Of a stretch of 64,000 nucleotides of DNA, positions 16,517-25,968 are shown piece after piece. Below the pieces are notes generated by a model, which made no database searches, was not told where the DNA came from, and worked only from the letters and a program-made list of their open reading frames with translations. Every line of letters starts with the position of its first letter. Within the stretch, counting starts at the first letter, position 1. The position numbers and the translations under genes were made by a program. The DNA comes from Sporosarcina sp. FSL K6-1508 (lineage in GTDB: Bacteria; Bacillota; Bacilli; Bacillales_A; Planococcaceae). The stretch spans positions 2,057,001 through 2,121,000 of the forward strand of contig NZ_JBBOXF010000001.1 in assembly GCF_038007465.1 (NCBI RefSeq), given 5' to 3'.

Positions 16517-17551
16517 ATGAAAGTAGGAATCATTGGCGCTTCAGGATACGGCGGACTTGAGCTCATCCGGCTACTGCACAACCACCCTGAAGTCGAACGA
16601 ATTGAACTATTCACGTCTTCCGAAGAAGGAATAGTATTTTCGCATAAGTATTCGCATCTTATGAATATAGTTGATCAGCCTCTTCAGAAAATAGAGCTAG
16701 CGAACTTGGCAGAATTCGATGTCGTTTTTTCTAGTGCACCTGCTGGGGTAGCGAGTACACTTCTTCCTCCGTTAATTGGAAAAGGACCGAAACTCATCGA
16801 TTTGTCAGGGGATTTCCGTTTAAAAGATTTGTCTCAATATGAGCAATGGTATAACAAAGAACCGGCGCCAGCTTCTGCCATTGAGCAAAGTGTATACGGA
16901 CTGACTGAATGGAATGCCGAAGCAATCCGGCAAGCACAGTTAGTTGCAAATCCAGGTTGCTTCCCGACAGCAGTTCTCTTGGCATTGTTGCCATTACTAA
17001 AAGAAAATACAATCGACGCGACCCAGTTAGTCATTGATGCGAAAAGCGGTGTGTCCGGGGCTGGCAATCAGCCAAGCCAAATGACGCATTTCAGCGAAAC
17101 GAATGAAAACACAGCAATCTATAAATTAAATCAACATCAGCATATTCCGGAAATAGAGCAGGCATTTGCATCATTTGCAAAAGAGACACCGCCTATTACA
17201 TTTAGTACACATTTAGTTCCTATGACGAGGGGAATTCTTGCGACAAGTTATGCGCCTGTTATGGATGGAGTAACGGAAGCTTACCTCATTGAGTGTCTAA
17301 AGGAAACATACGCCAATCATCCATTTGTTCGTGTTTTGCAAGATAAGGCTAAGTTTGGCACCAATCAAGTATATGCCTCGAATTACTGTGATCTTCTTGT
17401 AAAAGTTGACCCGCGGACGAACCGGGCTACAATCGTTTCCGTAATTGACAACTTGGTAAAAGGGGCGGCAGGGCAAGCCATTCAAAACATGAACGTGCAA
17501 TTTGGTCTTGAGGAAATAACCGGTCTTTCACATGTCCCGGCATTCATTTAA
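16517..17551 (+). CDS. argC: N-acetyl-gamma-glutamyl-phosphate reductase
   Basis: NADPH-dependent reduction of N-acetylglutamyl phosphate to the semialdehyde. The 344-residue protein has the Rossmann motif GIIGASGYGGLELIRLL at the N-terminus and the nucleophile in ANPGCFPTA (C148). The start was set at the ATG after AGGGGTGA; a GTG nine bases earlier overlaps the RBS. First gene of argC-argJ-argB-argD, with short gaps or overlaps throughout. Confidence 0.96.
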   Translation: MKVGIIGASGYGGLELIRLLHNHPEVERIELFTSSEEGIVFSHKYSHLMNIVDQPLQKIELANLAEFDVVFSSAPAGVASTLLPPLIGKGPKLIDLSGDFRLKDLSQYEQWYNKEPAPASAIEQSVYGLTEWNAEAIRQAQLVANPGCFPTAVLLALLPLLKENTIDATQLVIDAKSGVSGAGNQPSQMTHFSETNENTAIYKLNQHQHIPEIEQAFASFAKETPPITFSTHLVPMTRGILATSYAPVMDGVTEAYLIECLKETYANHPFVRVLQDKAKFGTNQVYASNYCDLLVKVDPRTNRATIVSVIDNLVKGAAGQAIQNMNVQFGLEEITGLSHVPAFI

Positions 17552-17566
17552 CTTGGGGGGATTACT

Positions 17567-18796
17567 ATGACGAGAACAACGGTATTAGCACCGAAGCGGA
17601 TTTCAGGAAATAACATCGTATCCCCGATTGGTTTTAAGGCGACAGGCATCCATTGTGGGATTAAACATAAGAAAAATGATTTGGCACTGCTTGTCAGTGA
17701 AATACCAGCAAATGTTGCAGGCGTATTTACAACAAATGCAATACAGGCTGCTCCACTGGTAGTTACAAAAGAAGCAATGCTGAAAGTAGGCAAAATGCAG
17801 GCAATCGTGGTGAATTCGGGAAATGCGAATGCATGTACAGGTCAGCAAGGATTGATAGACGCACGACTTATGCAACAAACAGCGGCAGAGAAACTCGGTA
17901 TTTCATCAAATCTTGTCGGTGTCGCATCGACGGGGATCATTGGCGAAATGATGAAAATGGAACCCATTGTAAAAGGTATCCGGAAACTTGAACCAAGTGC
18001 CGAGTTGGAAGGTTCCATTTTATTTTCCCAGGCGATTCTTACGACAGATACCGTAACGAAAAATACTGCATACAGTACCGTCATTGACGGGAAGAAGATT
18101 ATTATTGCAGGGACGGCAAAAGGGTCTGGTATGATCGACCCCAATATGGCAACAATGCTTGGCTTTATGACTACGGATGCCAATATCGAGTCGATTCATC
18201 TGCAAGCTGCTCTTAAAACAGTTACAGATTTGACATTTAACGCTATTACAGTGGATGGCGATACGTCAACAAATGATATGGTGCTCATTATGGCGAATGG
18301 GATGGCAGGAAATGATTCATTGACACCGGCCCATCCTGACTGGGAACTATTTATAGAAACGTTGCAGGCAGTTTCTCAGGATCTGGCAAAAATGATTGCG
18401 AAAGACGGAGAAGGCGCAACGAAGCTTATCGAAGTCGAAGTGACAGGAGCTATTTCGAATGTCGAGGCGCGTAGGATTGCTAAAACAGTTGTCGGCTCAC
18501 CACTTGTAAAAATAGCTATTTTTGGCTGTGATGCTAACTGGGGAAGAATTATAGCCGCTGTCGGTTATAGTGGTGCGACCTTGGATCCGAATGCGATAAA
18601 AATTAAGATTGGCCCAACAATTGTTGTTGAAAATGGGGAGCCTGTCCAATTTTCGGAAGCTGAACTGCTTGTTTATTTGAAACAGCCCGAAGTGAAAATC
18701 ATTGTTGATCTTTATCAAGGAAGCGGTCAGGGAGTAGCATGGGGGTGCGATTTAACATATGACTATGTCCAAATCAACGCAACATATCGTTCGTAA
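17567..18796 (+). CDS. argJ: Bifunctional glutamate N-acetyltransferase / N-acetylornithine acetyltransferase
   Basis: Recycles the acetyl group from N-acetylornithine to glutamate, giving the cyclic arginine pathway, and may also use acetyl-CoA. The 409-residue precursor is self-cleaved before a Thr nucleophile; the site is visible in GMIDPNMA-TMLGFM (A195/T196). GNANACTG marks the N-terminal half. Whether the enzyme is mono- or bifunctional cannot be read from sequence. Absence of argA nearby fits the cyclic route. It overlaps argB by 38 bases. Confidence 0.95.
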   Translation: MTRTTVLAPKRISGNNIVSPIGFKATGIHCGIKHKKNDLALLVSEIPANVAGVFTTNAIQAAPLVVTKEAMLKVGKMQAIVVNSGNANACTGQQGLIDARLMQQTAAEKLGISSNLVGVASTGIIGEMMKMEPIVKGIRKLEPSAELEGSILFSQAILTTDTVTKNTAYSTVIDGKKIIIAGTAKGSGMIDPNMATMLGFMTTDANIESIHLQAALKTVTDLTFNAITVDGDTSTNDMVLIMANGMAGNDSLTPAHPDWELFIETLQAVSQDLAKMIAKDGEGATKLIEVEVTGAISNVEARRIAKTVVGSPLVKIAIFGCDANWGRIIAAVGYSGATLDPNAIKIKIGPTIVVENGEPVQFSEAELLVYLKQPEVKIIVDLYQGSGQGVAWGCDLTYDYVQINATYRS

Positions 18797-19538
18797 ACGA
18801 ATAGTGGTAAAACTTGGTGGAAGCATGCTTGAAGGCTTGAATGAAGACTTTTTTGTGACTATCAAACAATTACAAGATACAGAGCATGATCTAGTGCTTG
18901 TTCATGGAGGCGGACCTTTTATTAATAAAGAACTCGCTAAAAACAAAGTACTATCATCCGTAGTGAACGGTATCCGGGTGACGTCAAAGGAAGCGGCCGA
19001 AATCGTTCAAACGACGTTAATAGGTCAAGTGAATCCAGATCTCGTCCATCGATTAAACAATGGTGGAATCGATGCGATAGGGTTAAGTGGATATGACGGA
19101 AAACTGCTAACTTGCACGGTGTTAGATGAAGACTTGTACGGTTCTGTCGGAGAAATACAGCATGTCCGTACTGAGCTGATAGAAACAATGCTAGACGCAG
19201 GGCTTGTGCCGGTTATTTCATGTATCGGGGCGACAGCAGATGGAGCCGCTCTCAATATTAATGCAGATACCGTGGCAAGTAAGATTGCTCTTGCCATAAA
19301 CGCAGACAGCCTTCTTCTTGTCACGGACACACCAGGCATTCAAATAGAAGGAAGCGTGCAACAAACAGTATCTCCAACTGAAATTGTACAGTGGATTGGA
19401 ACTGGTGCAATTTACGGAGGGATGTTGCCGAAAGTGAAAGCAGCACTTGATTGTTTAACTGCAGGCATTCCATCGGTGCAAATTGTCAGTGATCAGTTGA
19501 CGGGAACTACAATTAAAAGCAAGGGGGTATTCGTATGA
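18759..19538 (+). CDS. argB: Acetylglutamate kinase
   Basis: Phosphorylates N-acetylglutamate. The 259-residue amino-acid-kinase-fold protein has VVKLGGSML near the N-terminus, VLVHGGGPFIN for the substrate loop, and TDTPGIQ and GGMLPKVKAAL in the ATP half. It begins inside the 3' end of argJ, with GGGGGTG ten or so bases upstream; the ATG at 18765 is an equally possible start. The overlap with argJ is longer than usual and suggests tight translational coupling. Confidence 0.95.
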   Translation: MTMSKSTQHIVRKRIVVKLGGSMLEGLNEDFFVTIKQLQDTEHDLVLVHGGGPFINKELAKNKVLSSVVNGIRVTSKEAAEIVQTTLIGQVNPDLVHRLNNGGIDAIGLSGYDGKLLTCTVLDEDLYGSVGEIQHVRTELIETMLDAGLVPVISCIGATADGAALNINADTVASKIALAINADSLLLVTDTPGIQIEGSVQQTVSPTEIVQWIGTGAIYGGMLPKVKAALDCLTAGIPSVQIVSDQLTGTTIKSKGVFV

Positions 19539-20686
19539 CTAGTCTATTTCAAAATTACGCACGTCGTTCTGTCCACCTCGTAAAAGGGCGAGGAACGATT
19601 GTAACGGATGACAAAGGAAAAGATTACCTCGACTTTACTAGTGGAATAGCAGTCGTCAGTCTTGGTCATGCGCATCATGCACTAGTTGAAGTAGTCAAAA
19701 GACAAAGTGAAAAACTATGGCATGTTTCAAATTTATTCGAAAGCCCGGAGCAAGAGCTATTAGCTGCGAAACTAACGGAAGATACGCCTTTCAGTCATGC
19801 CTTTTTTTGCAACAGCGGAGCTGAAGCAAACGAAGCAGCTATCAAATTAGCGAGAAAACATACAAAGAAAAACGTTATCATTACATTCGAACAATCCTTT
19901 CATGGACGGACGTTTGGTGCGATGTCCGCGACTGGGCAAGTTAAGGTTCGCGAAGGCTTCGGACCGTTGCTGGAATCATTCCGTATCATTCCATATAATG
20001 ACGCACAGCAACTGGAAGCTGCGATTGACGGCGATGTAGCTGCAATTATGCTGGAAGTGATTCAAGGAGAGGGCGGCGTCAACCAAATTGACCCTGACTT
20101 TGCACAATTACTAACAGATCTCTGTAAATCTAAAGGTATCTTACTTATTATCGATGAAGTGCAGACGGGTATTGGCCGTACCGGGACCCGATATGCTTAT
20201 GAGCAGACGGTTCTTGAACCGGATATTATAACCCTTGCCAAAGGATTGGGCGGAGGTTTCCCAATTGGTGCCATGCTCGGGTCAAGCGAGCTATTTCAGT
20301 CATTTGGACCAGGAACTCACGGTACGACATTTGGAGGTAATCCACTAGCAGTCGCAGTTGCACAAACAGTTGTCGACATCGTATTTAAGAAAAAGTTCTT
20401 GCTAGAAGTTGAAGACAAATCGAATTACCTTATCGAAAAGTTGCAAGCGTCATTGTCGAAAGACCAATACTCGATTCGCGGGGCAGGTCTGTTACTGGGG
20501 ATAGAATGCCGCGATGAAGTTCAGTCATTCATCCAACAGGCAGAAACAGCAGGCTTGTTGCTCGTTCAAGCAGGCGCTAATGTCATACGTATGTTACCGC
20601 CATTGACGGTTACATATGAAGAAATTGACCAAGCAGTGGATATTCTCGCAACCGTTTTGCTCGCCGAAAAAGTGGCAGTAACTTAA
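19535..20686 (+). CDS. argD: Acetylornithine aminotransferase
   Basis: PLP-dependent class III aminotransferase making N-acetylornithine. In the 383-residue protein the cofactor lysine lies in TLAKGLGGGFPIGA (K236). Other family marks are NSGAEANEAAIKLAR, SFHGRT and LIIDEVQTGIGRTG. It overlaps argB by four bases (ATGA) and is the last gene of the operon. A terminator follows. Confidence 0.96.
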   Translation: MTSLFQNYARRSVHLVKGRGTIVTDDKGKDYLDFTSGIAVVSLGHAHHALVEVVKRQSEKLWHVSNLFESPEQELLAAKLTEDTPFSHAFFCNSGAEANEAAIKLARKHTKKNVIITFEQSFHGRTFGAMSATGQVKVREGFGPLLESFRIIPYNDAQQLEAAIDGDVAAIMLEVIQGEGGVNQIDPDFAQLLTDLCKSKGILLIIDEVQTGIGRTGTRYAYEQTVLEPDIITLAKGLGGGFPIGAMLGSSELFQSFGPGTHGTTFGGNPLAVAVAQTVVDIVFKKKFLLEVEDKSNYLIEKLQASLSKDQYSIRGAGLLLGIECRDEVQSFIQQAETAGLLLVQAGANVIRMLPPLTVTYEEIDQAVDILATVLLAEKVAVT

Positions 20687-20754
20687 TAATCATTTGAATT
20701 AAGGCGTTCAGTGAAGCGCTATTCAATCGACCTCTGTCTGAAGGTTAAAACAAA

Positions 20755-20790
20755 CGGATTCGCTTAAACTAGCGAATCTTTTTGTTTTTT
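20755..20790 (+). terminator. argCJBD terminator
   Basis: GATTCGCT-TAAACT-AGCGAATC followed by TTTTTGTTTTTT. Confidence 0.9.
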
Positions 20791-21021
20791 AATAGAAGTT
20801 ACTAAATTGACCGGGAAATTGATACTAACCACTATATAACCTCGTGAATCAATTATAAAGTGCTGAAAAACAGATTTTCTATCAAAAATAGGTCTTTTAT
20901 ACAGTTTGGAGTCGGTTTTCTGAACCATCGGAATCATTTTGGATAAATATTGAAACTAATCATGTGAAAATGATGTATGGTAAATAGAATTCATTGACAA
21001 AGAACAGAGGGGGAGTAAAAG
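20791..21021. other. Intergenic, nothing further recognised
   Basis: Together with the argD terminator this makes a 335-base gap. It is AT-rich, with no open frame carrying an RBS and no strong hairpin. A GAGGGGGAG RBS for the next gene sits at its end. Confidence 0.6.
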
Positions 21022-21669
21022 ATGACTGATATTGAGCGCGAAGGGCTTTACATGGGTATTCGAAACTTCCGTGAAAAACAGGTGACAAGCGGATTATCGT
21101 TAGATGAAGAGAAGGCACTTAAAACATTACTAGAGCAAGTCGATACGGACATTAAAAAAGTACATAAAATGCAAGTGAACTTTAGCGACGAGCAAATGAA
21201 AGCGTCTGTCAAAGTGGAGGCAATCAGAAATGCCACTTTCGTTGAAAGCCCGGTAAAACGTAATTTTTTGGATAAGGTAATGAAAAAAGAACAAATTGTT
21301 TATTATAATCTTCAAGTGCCTAATTGGGCTGATTTGGACTCCTACGAATGGACCTACACGTTTGCACTGGAAGTTAGAAGTTTCATGGAGCAGGTAGGAT
21401 TAGGGGATAAGTGGAGCACTTTGCTGCCGCCTATCATGGAAATATCAGCTGTTGAAAGTTTGGATAAAGAAGAAGTTGAGTGGTTGAATCTGTTACCCGA
21501 CACGAAATGGTGCTTAACTGCATTTGATGAAGTGGACGAGTTGGAGAAACTAGCGAAACAGCATAGCGAGGAAATGTATGAAAGTATCACTTGGCTGAAA
21601 GAACACTGGAAAGATGGCTATCAGATTTATAGTGACTATACTGAGTTGGGTTTTATACAACTCTCGTGA
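21022..21669 (+). CDS. Hypothetical soluble protein
   Basis: A 215-residue acidic protein, Trp- and Glu-rich in its second half (EWTYTFALEVRSFMEQVGLGDKW). It has no signal peptide, membrane segment or motif that I recognise. The start is supported by GAGGGGGAG eight bases upstream. The codon use and amino acid composition look like a normal chromosomal gene. No function is proposed. Confidence 0.7.
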   Translation: MTDIEREGLYMGIRNFREKQVTSGLSLDEEKALKTLLEQVDTDIKKVHKMQVNFSDEQMKASVKVEAIRNATFVESPVKRNFLDKVMKKEQIVYYNLQVPNWADLDSYEWTYTFALEVRSFMEQVGLGDKWSTLLPPIMEISAVESLDKEEVEWLNLLPDTKWCLTAFDEVDELEKLAKQHSEEMYESITWLKEHWKDGYQIYSDYTELGFIQLS

Positions 21670-21959
21670 ACGTTGTATAAGTATGAGTAGGTAATAATTT
21701 CGTGTGCGAGGCAACTGTCATTCCATTCAAAAATCCTTAAAATAATTAAAATGAAAGAGTAGCCCGTACTGTGGAAAAATGATCTCAGAGGAATTAATAA
21801 AAGCTCCTCTAGAAGAGAGTTTGGGTGACAGCTTGTGGCAGTGACTGGAACCACTTATCACGCTTGAAGTTCAATCAGTTGATAACTCCGGGCGGTCATT
21901 TTAGAATGGTTTGTATACTTTTTTTGAAGTGTAAAGTAGGAATGAAAGAAGGTTTTTTT

Positions 21960-22402
21960 ATGAAGAAAGGAATTGCTATTTTTTTTGTATCATGCTTTTG
22001 GCGGGATGTTCCAGTGGGGGAGCTGATGCGCCTAAAACGGAGACAGATGGTGGAACTAAAGTTGGTCAAACTGAAGTGAAACCTGACAGCTCCAATACCC
22101 AAGATAATGCGGTGGTTGAAAAGACAGCCAAATCCAATGAAGCAAATACTGGAGAAGTCATAACGAATTCAAATAACGACGCTCTTAAAGACCTACCAGA
22201 ATTTAAAGTGCTAGCTGACACTATTGACTTGGGTGTTTATCACGGAATGATAGAAACTGATAACCAAGGAACTCGAATCATTCTCTTTGGAAACGAACAG
22301 AATCATAAAGAATATAAAAGTATCTTTGTCAAAAATGATAATCGCTTAAAAATTATTAAACTAGAAAATGATGGTTTAATTTACAATAAGATATTAAAAT
22401 AA
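21960..22402 (+). pseudogene. Lipoprotein gene frameshifted in a T8 tract of the signal peptide
   Basis: ATG at 21960 follows AGAAGG and opens MKKGIAIFF, but the frame then misses the lipobox. After a run of eight T (21979-21986) the continuing frame encodes IMLLAGCSSGGAD and a 120-residue polar protein ending at 22402. Adding one T joins the halves into a textbook lipoprotein (basic n-region, LLAG-C lipobox). So the gene is one base short of intact: a true mutation, slipped-strand phase variation, transcriptional slippage or a sequencing error. The mature part is Asn/Thr/Lys-rich with no recognised domain. An ATG at 21992 could give a product without a proper RBS or signal. Confidence 0.75.
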
Positions 22403-22404
22403 AC

Positions 22405-22453
22405 AAAACAGCTGAGAACATCGATTACACTCGATATTCTACAGCTGTTTTTA
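22405..22453 (+). terminator. Rho-independent terminator
   Basis: AAAACAGCTG ... CAGCTGTTTT, with a second pairing CATCGA/TCGATA inside, then T-rich sequence. Confidence 0.8.
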
Positions 22454-22543
22454 AAATAATTTAAGGATTGGCACCGAAAAAAATGTAACTTCTTCCATCG
22501 TACTCCGTCTAATCTGTTGAGTAACGGAAAGTGAGGAGATAGT

Positions 22544-23497
22544 ATGAAGAAATTCGGTACAGTCGCATTGGCAGCACTATTAACTGGAAGCATGGTTGGT
22601 GGCTATACGGCTCATGCGCAGGAAGAACAACCGCAAGTTATTAGCGCCAAAGAGGAAGATACAACAAATTATGTGAATTTCACAGGCATTATCAAAGAGA
22701 TTGAAAAAGGGGATAAAGAGATTCTCGTAACGCTTGAAAATAAAGATGAGATGATTATGATTTTACGCATCACTGATGAATCTCTACTCTTCAATAGCGG
22801 AACGACAAAATCAATTGGAAAAACAGACCTAAAAAAAGGCGCAGTGGTCGAAGCTTATTATGACAAAAACAAGCCGATGATTTTAATTTATCCAGCGCAA
22901 GTTACCCCTGAAATCGTTGTTATGAAAAATGACGACGTTTTCGGAGAAGTGAAAATCGCTAAGTTTGATAAAGATTACCTCAGTTTGGATGGGAAATTGA
23001 AACTGAACCTAAGTGAAGAGACAGTCCTTTTGAATCAACAAGGAAAAGTAATTAAAGAAAAAGGTCTTGAAGGAAAAGAATTGGCCGTCTTCTATGATGC
23101 AACAACAAGAAGCCTTCCACCTCAAACATCGCCGTCCAAAGTCATTGCATTGGATTATGTCACTGAGGAACTGCCGGAAACAGAAACACCGTCTGAACCT
23201 GAAAAACCGGACACCTCAAAAATGGATGAAATCATTAAAAACGATCACTACATGAAAAATGGTGTAAAGATGATTCCGCTGCGTAAAGTGGCTGAGCAAC
23301 TTGGTTACCATGTGCTCTCTCAACCAAAAGTCAATGGCGCACTCGTCACACTGGAAAATAGTTCATTTACAATCACACGTGGCGATAAAAAGTATGGTTA
23401 TAATAAAAGCATTCAATCTTTTGAAGTTGCACCTGAACTGAAAGGTATGAAAACATACGTTTCAGAAGACTTCCTTGAACTTTTGATTAAAAACTAA
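22544..23497 (+). CDS. Secreted protein with copper amine oxidase N-terminal-like (stalk) domain
   Basis: A 317-residue protein with a Sec signal peptide ending near THAQA-type AHAQ (about residue 25). A central beta-rich region has two repeated segments around NYVNFTGIIKEIEKGDKEILV and DDVFGEVKIAKFDKDYLSL. A Pro/Glu linker follows, then a C-terminal stalk domain of the copper-amine-oxidase-N type (MIPLRKVAEQLGYHV through MKTYVSEDFLELL). Such domains are common in Bacillales envelope proteins and are not enzymes. An extracellular, wall-associated role is likely; the exact function is unknown. A long terminator follows. Confidence 0.78.
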   Translation: MKKFGTVALAALLTGSMVGGYTAHAQEEQPQVISAKEEDTTNYVNFTGIIKEIEKGDKEILVTLENKDEMIMILRITDESLLFNSGTTKSIGKTDLKKGAVVEAYYDKNKPMILIYPAQVTPEIVVMKNDDVFGEVKIAKFDKDYLSLDGKLKLNLSEETVLLNQQGKVIKEKGLEGKELAVFYDATTRSLPPQTSPSKVIALDYVTEELPETETPSEPEKPDTSKMDEIIKNDHYMKNGVKMIPLRKVAEQLGYHVLSQPKVNGALVTLENSSFTITRGDKKYGYNKSIQSFEVAPELKGMKTYVSEDFLELLIKN

Positions 23498-23530
23498 CCG
23501 CCAAGCGAAGCATGGCTATATAGCAACCGA

Positions 23531-23584
23531 GCCTGAAACGATGGGACTGCCTTTTAAAGAGGCAGACGTTTCAGGCTTTTTTTG
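23531..23584 (+). terminator. Rho-independent terminator
   Basis: GCCTGAAACG...CGTTTCAGGC enclosing a second stem CTGCCT/AGGCAG, then T7. Confidence 0.92.
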
Positions 23585-23670
23585 TCATTATCTATAAAGA
23601 AAAACTATACAGATTTTTCATTCTACTGTACTGTTAATATATGATCTTTCAGAAGAAATGGAGAATGGAT

Positions 23671-25215
23671 ATGGCGAAAAAAATACTGGCATTTATTATT
23701 GCACTTTTAGTTACGTTTACATCAATTGGCAACGCTTCTGCAGCTCCTTTATTTAAAGATGTTGGTGATAAGCACGTTTCGAAAGCTGAATTGGACTTTT
23801 TAGCAGAACGGGGCATCATTGTTGCGAATCCGCAACAAAACTTTGGGGTGAAGGAAGAGATTACCCGTTTGGAAGCGTCCGCCATGATCATTAGGGCACT
23901 GGGACTGGAAACAGTAAATCGTCCTAATCCAAACTTCAGCGACGTAACTCCTGAAGACGAGGGCTATGACATCATTGCCACAATAGCGGATGAGGGGATC
24001 GTCAATGGTAATGCAGACGGCGAGTTCATGCCGAATAATAAGTTGACACGAGGGCAAATGGCAGCGATTCTAGTCAGCGCTTTTGAGTTGAAGGGAACGT
24101 CCAAACACGTTTTTAAAGACGTCAACTCAGCGTATTGGGCATCAGAAGCGATTAAAACACTCTTTGCCAATGAAGTCACAACAGGCTATCCAAATAATAC
24201 ATATAAGCCAACAGCATTTATTACGAAAGTGAATTTCGGGGTATTCCTTGCGCGAATCCTAAACCCGGAATTTAAACAAAAGCCTGTTTGCTATAAGTCT
24301 GATGGTAAAAAGAAAGCTGTCGTTAATGTACAGGTAACAAACTTGTGGAAATCGCCAAACAAAAACCGGGTAGTGGACCGTCCCTCAATTACCAGTCCAA
24401 CCGATATCGGGAAATGGGCGAAAAGCATGTCCGTCAGTCAGAAGTTATGGCTCGTTGGAAAAACAGATACGCAAGCCTTGTACGGACAGGAAGTCGTCAT
24501 TTTAAAAAGTAGTGGTAATTGGCATGAAGTCGCTGTAATAGATCAATATACACCGAGAAATAAAGCGGGTTATCCAGGATGGGTACCGAAATCACATGTG
24601 ACAGAACTAACGACTGACTACAAGGATTGCCACATAGCGATCGTAGACACGAATATAGCCACTCTTTATGATGAACCGAAAAAAGCAAACAAATATATGG
24701 ATATTAGTTATACGACCATCCTTCCTGTCATTGGGGAAAAAGGCGAGTGGCTTCACGTTCAAACACCTGCTAACGGCGTGAAATATTTACGCAAACAAGA
24801 TGCAAAGGTAGTTGAAAATTTTGCGGCAATCCCAAAACCGACTCAAAAAGATATTGTTGATAGCGCTAAGATGTTCCTGGGACTTCCATATGTCTGGTCA
24901 GGGATATCAGGCTTCGGGTTCGACTGTTCGGGTCTTATCCACTCCGTGTACAAAAATCATGGCATTATGATTCCGCGTGATTCATTTGTCCAAGCGGTCA
25001 ATGGTACCCCTGTTAACAGAAAAAACATGCAACCTGGTGATTTGATGTTTTTTGCTTACAATCAAGGCAAGGGCAAGGTATTCCATGTCAGCATGTATAT
25101 CGGAAATGGTAAGATGATTCATGCACCGAATTCAAGCAAAAGCGTAGAAATTATCTCCATTGACACGCACCCATACAAAGCGAACTACGCGGGTTCGAGA
25201 AGATATTTGAAATAA
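23671..25215 (+). CDS. SLH-anchored NlpC/P60 peptidoglycan endopeptidase (YkfC-like)
   Basis: A 514-residue secreted wall hydrolase. The signal peptide ends GNASA (about 24). Three SLH repeats (about 28-195) should bind pyruvylated wall polymer. Two SH3-like segments follow (about 210-380), the first resembling YkfC (KLWLVGKTDTQALYGQEV, GYPGWVPKSHVT). The C-terminal NlpC/P60 domain (390-514) has C419 (FDCSGL), H472 (HVSMYIG) and H484 (HAPNS). YkfC-type enzymes cut gamma-D-Glu-diamino acid bonds. The start was set at the ATG after GGAG with 7-base spacing; an ATG 30 bases earlier lacks an RBS. Fusion to SLH repeats is less usual for YkfC. Confidence 0.9.
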   Translation: MAKKILAFIIALLVTFTSIGNASAAPLFKDVGDKHVSKAELDFLAERGIIVANPQQNFGVKEEITRLEASAMIIRALGLETVNRPNPNFSDVTPEDEGYDIIATIADEGIVNGNADGEFMPNNKLTRGQMAAILVSAFELKGTSKHVFKDVNSAYWASEAIKTLFANEVTTGYPNNTYKPTAFITKVNFGVFLARILNPEFKQKPVCYKSDGKKKAVVNVQVTNLWKSPNKNRVVDRPSITSPTDIGKWAKSMSVSQKLWLVGKTDTQALYGQEVVILKSSGNWHEVAVIDQYTPRNKAGYPGWVPKSHVTELTTDYKDCHIAIVDTNIATLYDEPKKANKYMDISYTTILPVIGEKGEWLHVQTPANGVKYLRKQDAKVVENFAAIPKPTQKDIVDSAKMFLGLPYVWSGISGFGFDCSGLIHSVYKNHGIMIPRDSFVQAVNGTPVNRKNMQPGDLMFFAYNQGKGKVFHVSMYIGNGKMIHAPNSSKSVEIISIDTHPYKANYAGSRRYLK

Positions 25216-25266
25216 AGTGATACCTCAATCAGATGGAATTTTATTTTTTGTTAAATCTATACGAAC

Positions 25267-25507
25267 TGAACACCAGTGTCGAATCAAATACAATACGGCG
25301 TTGTAAATGTTACGCAAAATAACAAGTCAATTAAATTCAATGATTCAACGATGTATTATATCAATAAAAAAAGGTGTGTTCGCTTACAGTCTGCAAGATA
25401 GGGAAACGAAGAAACTTTCGGCTATTCAAGCGAAAGATATGACGATAACAGATAATGGAATTGTCATTGTAGATAGTAAGGGCAAAAAACACACTCTGAA
25501 AAAGTAA
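25267..25507 (+). pseudogene. Frameshifted remnant of a secreted-protein gene
   Basis: Frame one reads TPVSNQIQYGVVNVTQNNKS and continues to an A7 run near 25370. After it a different frame continues GVFAYSLQDRETKKLSAIQA to a stop at 25507. Together they look like one beta-rich polypeptide broken by a one-base change in the A-run, with no start or signal peptide left. It lies just before a terminator and probably represents the tail of a deleted gene. No family was recognised. Confidence 0.45.
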
Positions 25508-25511
25508 TGAT

Positions 25512-25537
25512 AAAAGCATCCCCCGGGGTGCTTTTTC
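25512..25537 (+). terminator. Rho-independent terminator
   Basis: AAAAGCATCCCC-CGGGGTGCTTTTT, compact GC-rich hairpin. Confidence 0.85.
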
Positions 25538-25647
25538 TTATATCTTAGTGAAAGTGGATTCCAAAGAAAGTTCAAACACACTCATAACGCTATTCACATA
25601 CGATAAAACAATAAGGTAACTATGGACGAATCACTACCCGAAAAAGG

Positions 25648-25968
25648 ATGTGTGTAGGCGTGTACAACAACTCCAATCGTAATTCAAATTCGAAATACAC
25701 GCTGGGCGATCTCTTAAAAGGGAAGGATCTTGAAATTGTTGCCGCATCTCTTCTTTTACTTGGCAAACTGAAAGTAGATTCCATCCAATTATTTAGAGAT
25801 CAGCCTATAATATCCGTTACGCTGTTAGGAGCATTCAAAGGACTGAATGACGATAAAGTGAATGAAATGGCTGAATTTCTAGAAGGAAGTGGTGATATGA
25901 CAATAGATGAATTATTTGAGGGGATAAAGAAACATGTGAATAAAGGTAGGGGGAGCGGACATGGGTGA
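25648..25968 (+). CDS. Hypothetical small protein
   Basis: A 106-residue protein: Asn/Ser-rich start, then an amphipathic or hydrophobic stretch (EIVAASLLLLGKLKVDSIQL) and an acidic helical tail. AAAAAGGA overlaps the ATG, so the GTG at 25660 (VYNNSNRN) may be the true start. It overlaps by eight bases a 43-residue single-segment membrane protein, which suggests a functional pair. The pattern recalls small spore-associated proteins of Bacillales, but I recognise no named family. Confidence 0.6.
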   Translation: MCVGVYNNSNRNSNSKYTLGDLLKGKDLEIVAASLLLLGKLKVDSIQLFRDQPIISVTLLGAFKGLNDDKVNEMAEFLEGSGDMTIDELFEGIKKHVNKGRGSGHG

